A stretch of 64,000 bases of DNA, from positions 372,001 to 436,000 of the forward strand of contig JAUTDP010000001.1 of the NCBI GenBank assembly GCA_033439795.1, read 5' to 3'. Below the pieces are notes generated by a model. That model made no database searches, was not told the DNA's origin, and was given only the letters and a program-made list of their open reading frames with translations. Positions 1 to 10,971 of the stretch are shown piece by piece. The first letter of the stretch is position 1, and each line of letters starts with the position of its first letter. The position numbers and the translations under genes are program-made. Source of the DNA: Sordaria brevicollis. Taxonomy: Eukaryota > Ascomycota > Sordariomycetes > Sordariales > Sordariaceae.

Positions 1-1539
1 TTCTTTATCGGTTAATATAGGGTAAAGTCCTTTAAAAATAAAAAAGATATAATAATTATTAGCTTCGATATTATTATTTTAAAAGTATTCGATATTATTA
101 ATAGGGATTTTGAACGTTTTAATAACTTTAAATATAGTAATTATAATATTCTTACTACTATAATTATTATAAATTTTTTAAAAATTAAGTAAATTATTTT
201 TAAAAATGCAGGTAGTATTAATATAAATAAATAAAAACCGAGAGGATAGTAAAATTATTAGGGGAGGTCTAGAAGTCGAAAGAAAAGTGCTTTTTAAAAT
301 GGGATTATATTAATCGAATTTTTAATTTATCGAAATAGAGTATATATTTTTCCCTAATTTAACCCAATACAATATAATACAATTTGGGTAGTAATTTATC
401 GGCTATATTATTATTTATTATTTTTAATAACGACTTAAATATAGGGTTTTTGATAAAAGTAAATAGGAATTTCGCGTTAACGATTATTTCTATTATTAAT
501 TCGCGGAACTTTTCGATAATAAATTTGAAGATAAGAGTTTTAGGTTGGGTAATAAGGTCTTTAACCGATTTAGCCCATTTATACGATTATTTTTAAATAG
601 ATTTATTATTATTTAATTCTTTAATATAATAAATACGAAGGAGGTAGGTAATAGTAAAATTAATAATATTTAAAACGTAAAGGTTTTAATATATATTATA
701 ATATTAAAAGTATATTCCTTCGATTCTACTATTTATTTTAATTAAATTCGTATTGTATTAAGCGATTTACGAAGATCGTTTAGAATAGTTTTATAATTAA
801 TTTTCTAATATATAATAATCCTTCTTAAATATTACTCTCGGTTAAAATAAGTAGTCGAAGGGGAATTCGTTAATAATAATATTTAGAAATATTTTAATTT
901 ATTTACTAAACAGTATACGATTAATATTTTTTAATACTTTAATAGTAGTAAAGTAAATGGGTATATTTTCAATAAAATCGGTCGGCGTATTACCCGCGGT
1001 AATTAAAATATCGTTAAAGACGTTATCGGTAATTATTATAATATATTAATAGCGTTAAATAGAAATTAATACTAATTAGTAATAAGGGGGAAGTAAATTA
1101 ATAAGAATCGAATTTAATAGCGGTTAATTGAATACGATATAATTTAATTATATTAGTTAGTAATGTAATTTCAAAGTAAAACTTCCTAAAAATTTTTTAG
1201 TAATATAGGCCTAACCGTTTAATTTAGTAATTTAAGTTTAATTAGGCGACTTAGGAATTAGGGACTATATACGGTAGGTTTGAAGGTTAATATAGAATTA
1301 TCTTTAATATATAAAAAACGTTTGTTTTGACGCCTATAACCTTAATTTAAGGATATTATTAATATGCTAAGAAGGCGGTCAAATTTGTAAATTAAATTAA
1401 ATCAAATCGGGAGGTCGATTTAATTTAGTCAAATTAAATCCAGACTTCGATTTGTTTGTTTATTTGTTTGAATTTGTTTATATTTGACAAGTGGATTTGA
1501 TTTGTTTCTGGCGCTAGACCTACTCGTCTTCAACCTACA

Positions 1540-1905
1540 TATATAATTTTCTTCGGTCTTCTTAATCGTCTTCGGGAAAGCGTTCGATGAGAGATTTGCC
1601 TCCGAACGAAGTCATCTGAGTAGTGAAGTGTACTAGTCAGACTTGATTGAGGTGTTGCGCACAGAGGGGGCGCTCGGATAGACTTGGTGTACTAACCTTC
1701 TGGAAAACAACCAAGCCTTTCTCATCTGGCTCCGTAAGAACCAATACCGGATGGCCATATCCTCTGGGATTAAGCGGTTGCTGGTGAGATCCCTATGTGA
1801 AGTAGTTCTTATTCACGTTCGTGTCTTCCTTTTGTGGCCTTTTTGGTAAGAACATGATCCGCCCGGCTAGAGATAACGGCCCGAAGCTCTCCCAGACTTG
1901 GTTAT
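1540..1905 (-). pseudogene. Broken fourth copy (relic D) of the GHPV/MTSF gene family
   Basis: Read on the minus strand, 1,905-1,697 encodes 'AGRIMFLPKRP', then a premature stop, then 'GYGHPVLVLTEPDEKG' and 'LVVFQK'. A GTTAGT donor follows at 1,696, an 81-nt intron ends in CAG at 1,616, and the next exon opens at 1,615 with 'MTSFGGKSLIERFPEDD' and a stop. Both the motifs and the intron position match the intact paralogues at 28.4-29.4, 30.1-31.0 and 58.5-59.9 kb. Beyond about 1,540 the sequence dissolves into RIP-mutated DNA, so the C-terminal half is lost. The in-frame stop in the first exon (TAG, possibly from CAG or TGG) is compatible with RIP. It is not expected to make a full protein. 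Confidence 0.75.
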
Positions 1906-2714
1906 TTCGGCTACCATACTTGTTCTTGCCCTTCTCGTTCTAGTAATTGCAGTCATTTTGGTAGCCGACAATGTTATAATAACCGTCGTTCGAAATGGGG
2001 TGCACTTCACGCACACTATAAGATCCTATAAATACCCCAATTCATTGGTAAATAGACCTATAATAATTAATATTACCCGTTATTATAAACTCCATTTTTA
2101 GCCGTAAAATTTCACCCTTCCGATATATAAAATATTTCCCCACATTTCTCCGCAAATGTTAACGCCCCGCGAACATTTAATAAGTAAGTACCCCCTAATT
2201 CAATATAATTCCTATTTCTTCTTTTCAATCTACTTTATTATGTTTTATTATATTATATTATACGATTAAATTACATATTTACCCCTCAACCTTCCTCCTA
2301 TTTATTAAACTTTACCCGTTTTATATAATTAATATATATTTTTCTAATATTATTTCTATTATTAAGTTTTAACGTATTTTAAATATTAATTAATTAACGT
2401 AATAATTCCTTTATTATTTTTATAGGCTTATACGCAACGTTCGAATTTAAATTTAATAATTAATTACCATTGTAATTACTGCTATTGTAGTGCATTTAGG
2501 AGGTCCCTGCCAATAACGAATATTTTAATACCCCGACGTACGAAAAGATAAACGTATAATACGGCGCCTTTATTTCCCTTTATAAATATCATCGCTTTAG
2601 GCTCGTTACTTTCTGTAATAAAAAATATAAGGGTAAAATAAATTCAATTATTATATAATATAATAGAATAAAGCCGAAGAGGAAATATTTAGAATAGTAA
2701 TTTAATAAATAGCG

Positions 2715-3002
2715 TATTTATAAGGGTATCGCTAGGAAGGCCTAGGGGGACCCGTATAACCAAGGTACAATAGCTTAGGACGATAGATAAAATAACGGAT
2801 AAAATAAGGATAATAGGATATAATATAGAAGAAAGGATTTCGGAGTCTAAACGCCGACCGTTCCGGACCTATAGAGAAGCGTACAAATATAAAAGAGGAT
2901 AGCTCTTAATTAAAGATTTATATCTAATTAAATTAAAATCTTTTTCCTAGAATAAATTTACTTTATACGATTTATTTTTACCCTTTCGTATTTATAATTT
3001 TA
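2715..3002 (+). repeat. Left LTR of the Ty3/gypsy element
   Basis: It pairs base for base with 10,679-10,966. Where I compared the two copies the differences were C/T or G/A transitions with no gaps. This copy is the more heavily converted over much of its length, but each copy keeps C or G at sites the other has lost. The end was set by the RIP-compatible 5-bp target duplication rather than by an intact CA. Confidence 0.85.
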
Positions 3003-5439
3003 TAATTCTTTAACCTTTACAATTCCGTTAATAAAGGCTATAAATATAATTAATAAACGTAAAGAAAATTCGCGTAGAACAAGCGCTATTAATTTTTATT
3101 ATAAAAATAACATAAGCCCGATATAAGAAACGTATAGTTACCTACGTATTATTAATAATATAATTAAAAATCCTATTAATAAAGGGGTTATTAATAAATA
3201 TAAGGAAAACGATTACGAGGCGGCGTCCTACGAACCCGAAAATAATACTACCCTAGAAAATCTTAGCGATAAATATAATAATATTAATAATAATAAACCG
3301 TAACCCGAATTTATATTACGCAAAGAGGCCGAAAATAATTTTAAATAAAAAATTTGAATATAAATTAAAGAATAATATTTAATAAAAAATTTACGTACTT
3401 TTAATTATTATTATTTTAAAAACCTTTATTAATAAAAGGAATATTATATTAATAAAATAGAATAATAATTATAATCGGAATTTCGTCGGAATAAAAACCC
3501 CTTAAAATTTAATCGGCGTAACCGTTCTTTATCCGTATATAATTATTTATTAAACGAATATTTTCAATCCTATTTTCATTTTTATTCTTATTCCTACTTT
3601 TAATTTCGTACCTATTCCCGTTCCCGGATTTATTCCTACTCTTTATTTACCTAATCCGACCGATTTAACTACTTTAATAGCTTTTTCCCTATATAAGAAC
3701 GTTATAAGCGGCGAACGTTCTACGAACGTAAGTGCGTAAAACGGTACGAACGTTAAGGATTTATAGAAATAATATTATAATTCCTATAAATATTATTATA
3801 ATTTATATAAAAAATTATAAATTAAAGAAATAAAGAATTTTATTTACGTCCCCCTACGTATAATATTTATAAATTAATAACGAATAATACGAATACCGAA
3901 ATCGAAAATTAAATCAATAATATCGAAAATAGTAATTAAATTTATAAAAATATTAATATTTATTAATTTATTTAATAAACCCTTTTTAAAGCCGATAATT
4001 TTATAATTATTTCGTAGCGTATATATTCCGTTACCCTTTTCGATAATAAAGGTTAAAAGCGATTTATAATATAAGAAGAATTTTTAGAGTTTATTTATAA
4101 AGAATATATTATCTTCGAAATTTACGAATTCGATATTAAACAGTAATTATTTTTTATACGTTAAAATAATAATAAAGACCTATAAAAATTCTAGGACCGA
4201 TATTAATATAATTATCAACGGTTTAGTAAAAATATCATTATAAATAAGTAATTAGTATACGATTTTTTCTTCCGGTTAAAGAAGGATATATATAATTATT
4301 TCCGTACGTATTAAATCCTTATTAATAACCCGGTAAAAATTATTTCGAAAATAATAAATTAATAAATTAAATTTAAAAATAAGAAGTAAACCCCGAAGAA
4401 TAAAATAAGTAAAAGTCGCTATAACGAACGGTTTTTATACTATAAAGGGTTTTCGAATAACGAACGTTCTAATTATAATAAAGATTATAACCGAAATTAT
4501 AATCGGAATTATAATTAGGATTACAATTCTAAAGGGCGTAAAATCCGTAAAAGAAATTAATCCTTTAATAAATAGAATAAGGGTAATAACGAATTTAGCC
4601 TAAATTATTATAATTATAGAAATAAAGGATATTACATTTATAATTATACGCAATATAGAAAAATAAATAATTAAAACCAATTAAAAGAGAAGGCTACCGT
4701 TTAAAGCGTAATTATTAAATAAAATATTAAACGTAATAACGATAAAGAAAATAATTATATTTCGGATACCGAAGAATTAATAAAAAATTAAACCTTATAA
4801 AAGAATTATCGTTCAACGGGGTTAATAATTTTAAAACAATTAGAAGAAACGGGCTAAATAAAATTTTTATAATATTAATTATATTAAAGGGTCGCCGATT
4901 AAAAGAATATATAAATTTAAATTTAAGAGTAGAAGTTAATACTATATATAAAAATTTCATAAAGAAATATAAATTTAAAAAAATAGAAACCAATATTTTA
5001 CCTATTTTAATAAATACGAATAGTAAAAAAATATATTATTATAGAGCGTACGAATTAACGTTTATTCTAAAGGATTAGAGGGGTTAGGAAAGAGAATTTA
5101 TTTAATTATTTTATATAATTTAAAAAAATAATCGGATACCGCTATTATTATTATTTATACTAAATATAAGTTTTAAAAATATTATTATATATATTAATAA
5201 AAATGAATTTGAATTTAAAAAAGTACCCTTTATTAATACTATAATTCTCGCGCGTAAAGTAATATATAGTAAGCGAATTTATATTATTAATTTAATTTTA
5301 ATATATAATTTATTAGAATCGGATTTTAAAAATATAAATAAAAATAAAGAGCCGCCCGAAGGTACGGCGGATAATATTCCTTTAATATTAAAAGGGTTTA
5401 AAAATATATTTTTTAAAAAAAAGGCTAAAGCGTTACTAT

Positions 5440-8340
5440 AATTACCGGACGCTAAATACGAAATCGTTTTTAAAAAAGGGGAGGAAATACCGAATATTTT
5501 TATTTATCCTCTATTTACTACGTAATTAAAAACGTTATACAAATATTTAGAAGAGAATTTATAAATTAATTATATCCGCTATTTTTAAAATTCTATTAAA
5601 GTATTAATTTTATTTATATTTAAAAAGAACGGTATATTATAATTATATATTAATTACCGGGGATTAAATAAAATTATTATTAAAAATCGATATTCGCTAC
5701 TATTAATTAGCGAATTAATAAACCGAATAATCGGCGCTAAAGTATTTTCTAAGGTTAATTTATACGAAGCGTATTATTGGATCCGAATTAAGGAAAAGGA
5801 TTAGTAGAAAACCGCTTTTAAAACGTAATATAATTATTTCGAATATATAATAATACCGTTCGAACTTATAAACGTACCTATTATGTTCTAAATATATATA
5901 TATAAAATATTCGTAGGATTTATTAATTATGCTTATATAATATATTTTAATAATATTTTAATTTATTCGAATTCTAAAAAAAAATATAACGAATATTTCC
6001 ATTTAATTTTCGAATATTTAAATACTATTTAACTTTTTATAAAAACATTTAAATACGAATTTTATAAAAATTACGTCGATTTCTTCGGTTATTAAATTAA
6101 TATAGAAAGGGTAATAATAAATCCTAAACGGATAAAAGCGGTTTAAGAGTAATTAACGTTTAAATCCTTCTATAATATTTGAATATTCTTAAAATTTATT
6201 AATTTTTACCGACGGTTCGTATACTAATATTTTTATATAATAGGGCTTATTATTAATTTATTAAAGGGGAATAAGAATAAGCGGAAATTAGACGCATTCT
6301 ATTAAATTAAGGAAGTTAATAAAGTATTCTAAACTTTAAAGGAAACGTTTATAATAATATTAATCCTTCGTTATTAAAATTTAATTAAAAAGATTAAAGT
6401 TAAAATAAACGCTTTATAGAGGGCTATTTCGGGAATTTTATTCTAATTTACGGGAAATATTTAATACTTTATAGCGTTCTTTTTTAAAAAATTAATAAAC
6501 GTAGAATAATAATAATATACGGGTTAATAAAAATTGTTTATTATTATAATTAACCTAAATTATTAAATATATTATTTAAAAAGATTTTTAGAGCCGTTTA
6601 TAATATTTATAAATTATAAAGCATTAGAAAATATTATAAAATCGTTAGCGAATAATTTACGTAGAAAATTAATTCGCTAAATCTATTAATTATTTTAATT
6701 CAATTTCGAAAAAAAATACCGGTTAGGGAAAATAAACTTAATAGACGGTTTATTTAAGAAATTAAATTATATAAAAGGGGATATAATTTATAGCGACGTT
6801 TTACTAACCTTTTAAAAGAAATTAAACCTTATTTCGGAATTATTAAATATAATTAAAAAATAATTAAATTCTAAAATCCCGTACCGGTCTAAAAAGAAAT
6901 TTATAACCTACGCCTTCATTAAATAAATTTAACGAACGACGCAGTCTACTATTATTATAAAAAATATTTTATTAATATAATTAATAGAAAGAGCGTTCCT
7001 TTAAATTTTATTACATAAAATTGCGAAGAAAATAATATATTAAAAAATCCTTTAAATACCCTTAGCAAATTAGGAATTTTATATTATTATAAAAGGATTT
7101 TAATTTAAAGATTTAAATTTAGCCGAATAAATAACAATTATCTAATTTAAAGGGATTATAGTCGAGGGATATAAATTAAATAATTAAAGGGTTTTTTATT
7201 TTAAAGAACGGTTAATAATCCTTAAAAAAGGATTATTCCGTAAGGAAATTTTATATTCTTATTACGATAATTTAAGGGCCGGTTATATAAATACGTTTAA
7301 AACCCTAAAATTTATTAAAAAAAAATTCTTTTAAAAAGGCTTTATATAAAATATTCGGAAATATATTACGAAGTACAAATTATATTAAGGGATTTAAAAA
7401 CCCTAATATTAACTTTACAAAGATTTTTAATCTTTATTAATATCCGAATAACCTTTTTAAAAAATTAATATTAATTTTATTACCGACTTTCCGTTAAATT
7501 AAAAGGCTAATAAAAAAATATACGACGCTATTTTAATAATTATAAACTAATTTATTAAAATAATTTTATTTATACCTATTATTAAAATATTTAATATAAT
7601 TTCTATAATATTCCTATTATATAAATACGTAAAGTACCGATTCGGTTTACCGTTAAAAATTATAAATAATAGGGATAAATTATTTATTAACGAATTTTAG
7701 AAAAAATTTACTAAAATGTATAGGATTTTACGAAGATTATCTATTGAGCGACTCTAACGGGCCCGTTATGTTTCTCTATCGGGCCCGTTATCCAAATCTT
7801 AAATCCCTAAAGTTTTTAACTTTGAAGGCGGGCTACTATTTCAAAAATAATACCATATTTGTTGTGATTTTTTTCTCTACAAGCCGGTATATCTACCAAA
7901 GCTAGAAAAGAATCATAAAGACTATTATTCGCCCGAATTCTATAAAATAGAAGTTATATAAGAAGTATTTGGAGTAATAATCTATATCTCGGCCTTAGGT
8001 ACTCGTATAAGAATGGTTTAGGGTTTGGGGTATAGAGAAAAAAATAAGAAAAAATCATATGAAGTTTATTTTTTTCGGAAAACTTTAATACTTGCTACTT
8101 TTTCAAGATATAAGATTTGGATAACGGGCCCGATAGAGAAATACCACGGGCCCGTTAGAGTTTCTCTATCTATTATATTTTACCTATAAACGAATAAGTA
8201 AATAGAACGTTTATATTAAATTATTATAAAGATTTTATATATTTGAATTTTAAAAGGCGATTTTATACTTTAGAGTAGGGAATTCCTAGAAGTAGAATTC
8301 GTATATAATAATTCTACGTACGTAATTATAAGGGTTTTAC
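5440..8340 (+). pseudogene. gag-pol remnant: reverse transcriptase and integrase
   Basis: Around 5,650-5,700 the plus strand reads 'INYRGLNKIIIKNRYSL', the Ty3/gypsy RT core, followed near 5,745-5,890 by 'AKVFSKVNLYEAYYWIRI' and an 'MPFEL' stretch. From about 7,460 it reads 'NINFITDFPLN', and near 7,655-7,700 'LPLKIINNRDKLF', the integrase core around the first two acidic catalytic residues (family form D-F-I-T-D-L-P and S-D-R-G). After the MITE the frame resumes as an integrase 'P-Q-T-N-G-Q'-like remnant with stop codons in place of Q. Numerous in-frame TAA/TAG codons make this non-functional. Gag and protease lie upstream but I could not recognise motifs there. Confidence 0.85.
7746..8166. 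mobile_element. 421-bp MITE with perfect 8-bp target duplication
   Basis: The terminal inverted repeats are about 55 bp: the left begins GAGCGACTCTAACGGGCCCG and the right end reverse-complemented begins GAGAAACTCTAACGGGCCCG. Each repeat holds two copies of CGGGCCCGTTA-type palindromes and ends in CCAAATCTTA. The flanks carry an exact TATCTATT duplication (7,738-7,745 and 8,167-8,174). It contains no coding frame. It sits inside the integrase remnant of the gypsy element and keeps many CA and TG dinucleotides, so it is far less RIP-mutated than its host. An 8-bp duplication fits hAT, P, Merlin or KDZ-type transposases, and I could not assign it to one of them. Confidence 0.9.
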
Positions 8341-9309
8341 TATTTAAAACTTTATATAATTATTACTTATATATAATCGAATATATTAAGGGGTAGAATT
8401 TTATTAAAATTTAAAATATAAAAGAGTAATTACGGAAATTAGAGGAAATTTATAAAGTAATACGGCGCTATTAAAATTAAATAATAAAAGCGTAAAAGAA
8501 GGGGTATAAAAAAAAGTATATATTAATTAAATTTTAATTAGGCGATATTATAGGCTTATTAATTAAGAATTTCCGATTTAAAAATAGGAAATTAATATTT
8601 ACGTATATTAAAGTTAAAGTATTAAAGAAAATTAACTCTTAAGCGTATTAAATAATTTTACCGATATAATATAACCGGATATATAACGTCTTTTTAATTA
8701 AGTTATTAAAATTTTAAAAGAATAAAAAAAATGAAGATTACGAAATATTATTACCGGAATTATATAATAAATAAAAAGAATAAGAAATTAAAGAAATTAT
8801 AAATTATTAAAGAATAAATATAAATTAAAGGTTTTTAATTAAATAAATAGGGTAATTTATAAAATATAATATTTAGGAATTTAAAGAGTATTTTAAAAAT
8901 GCGTAAAAAGCGCTTTCTAAATATTAGAAAATTAAATAAAAATATTATAAGAAATAAAATAATTAGCGTAAATAATATGATGAAAATTTATTATTTTATA
9001 ATTATAAAGAATCATAAATATCGAATATAGCGCGAAATATTATATATAAAGTTTAATAAGTAAATAATTATTATATATTCCGATGGAAATAGGAATTAAA
9101 AGCCTATTTATTAATAAGAAAAGAAATATTATCGCCGGCGAAAAACTTGTATAACGAAATAAATTAAAAATAATTTATATTGGAAGTAAAATATTTAAAG
9201 ACTAATAATTTAATTCTAAATATTTTAATATAATATTAATTAGGAAATGGCCGCACTAAACCGCGAATTAAAATTATAAAGAATTTAGAGAATCCGAATA
9301 TTAAAAACC

Positions 9310-9685
9310 GGAAGAAGAGCCTTTTTAATATTTTTACGGGCTTAGGAGTTTTCTATCTAATAAAAATAGGTAATTAAATTAAAAAGATTTAAAATAGCCG
9401 GTAAATTCTTCATCAAAATTATAGAAAATTTAATATATTAAGGGGAAAACCGCTCTAATATTTCTTATTAAATTAAAAATTTTCCGTTTAATAAAAATAA
9501 AATAATTAAATTAAAAGAATTTAAATTAGCCGGTAAATTCCTTATTAAAATTATAAAGAATCCGATATATTAAAAAGAGAACCGTTCTAATATTTTTTAT
9601 TAAATTAAAAATTCTCTATCCGATAAAAATAAAATAATTAAATTTAAAAGATTTTAAATTAATTAATAAATTTTTCCTTAACGTT
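9310..9685 (+). repeat. Three tandem ~130-bp units near the 3' end of the gypsy element
   Basis: Three consecutive units recur at about 9,320, 9,450 and 9,583. Each includes a 'cctctttaatattttt'-like start, an 'aataaaaataaaataattaaatt'-like middle and a TTAGCCGGTAAATTC-type block. They lie downstream of integrase, and I could not identify the peptide they once encoded. All units carry RIP stops, so the repeat count probably predates RIP. Confidence 0.6.
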
Positions 9686-10678
9686 TATTTATAAACGGCG
9701 TTGAAAATTACCCGGTTTAAAATAATTACAGCGGTTTAAATTATAAAAAAGTTTATAATTTAATTAATAAATACAAATATTAATAAAATTTTCTAAACGA
9801 AAGAAATATAATAAATTACCGGCTACGTAAAGTAAATAATCGTCAATCGACGATATAATTTAAAATATTTCCGGCTTTTAAAAATAATTAATATATATTA
9901 AGGCTTTTATTAACCTAATTAGCCGGTTAAAGTTAATAAATCCTTCCTTATATCCTAAAGATTATAAAGGTTTAATTTTAAAAAAAGGAAAAGTAATTCG
10001 GGTTAAACCCTAAAACCGATTTTAAATAAAATTTTAATCCTAATTTAAAATAGAATTTCTATCCTACTTTAAAATTCCTTCGAAATTTTTAATTATTTAA
10101 AGCAAAATACTTTCTATCCGGGGAAAGGACGCAAAGGGAAAAGAATACCAAAATAATAAATAAGGTACGCAATACGTAGAAATTAAACCGTTTCGGAATC
10201 GGCTTTCGGAAACCCGGTAATAGTTTTAAAAGGCGAATATTAACCGCGGAATTAATTAATTATTATAATATTATAACCAATAAGCGCGGAAATATTAATA
10301 TAATATAAATAATTAAAATAAGCGAAGATTATTACTTTATCCGATACGTCGATATAAATATCGCTAATCGGTTTTTAAATTTTTTAATAAAATTATTTAA
10401 TACAAAAGCGTCGCCCCTACGAATATTATAATGATTATTACGTAATATCATAATTTAAAAATTAAATTAATTAGGGGGGGAATAACGTTAATACGTAAAA
10501 TAAAAATAAATAATTAAACGGTATAATAAGAACGGATAATTAAATAGTATAATAGAATTAAGGCGTAATATAATATACGAACGGAAAATAGGGTTTTTTA
10601 AAATAGGAAATAAAATTTTCTACGGATTATAATAATTAATATTAAAATTATAAGGGATTATAGCTTTTAAGGGGGGGA

Positions 10679-10966
10679 TAATTATAAAAGTATTATTAAA
10701 AAAGTTTAAAAGGATTTATATAATTAGGGTATAATAATTTAGGACGACGGATAAAATAGCGGATAAAATAAGGATAGTAGGATATAATATAGAGGAAAGG
10801 ATTTTGGAGTCTGGGCGCCGATTGTTCCGGACCTATAGGGAAATGTATAAGTATAAAAGAGGATAATTCCTAACCAGAAATTTATATTTAGCTAAGTTAA
10901 AGCCTTTCTCCTAAAATAGACCTACTTTATATAACTTACTCTCACCCTTTCGTACCTATAACTTTA
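10679..10966 (+). repeat. Right LTR of the Ty3/gypsy element
   Basis: It is the partner of 2,715-3,002. It directly follows the polypurine tract and is followed by TAGTA, the RIP-altered target duplication. This copy retains more C and G in places (for example around 10,809-10,830 and 10,880-10,945). Confidence 0.85.
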
Positions 10967-10971
10967 TAGTA

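Larger units (their letters stand above)
2715..10966 (+). mobile_element. Ty3/gypsy-like LTR retrotransposon, RIP-degraded
   Basis: Two 288-bp direct repeats bound the element (2,715-3,002 and 10,679-10,966, constant offset 7,964, no indels where compared). A polypurine tract (seven G at 10,671-10,677) sits just before the right LTR. The left flank TAGCG (2,710-2,714) and right flank TAGTA (10,967-10,971) fit a 5-bp target duplication altered by C-to-T and G-to-A changes. Both LTR termini read TA...TA, as expected from TG...CA after RIP. The interior reads on the plus strand as gag-like, reverse transcriptase and integrase remnants in the order typical of Ty3/gypsy. Without the inserted 421-bp MITE and its duplicated 8 bp the element would be about 7.8 kb. 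No open frame survives. Confidence 0.88.

Noticed and set aside
9310..9685. CRISPR-like array
   Set aside because: The units are contiguous ~130-bp repeats without unique spacers in a eukaryotic retroelement, so this is a tandem duplication, not CRISPR.
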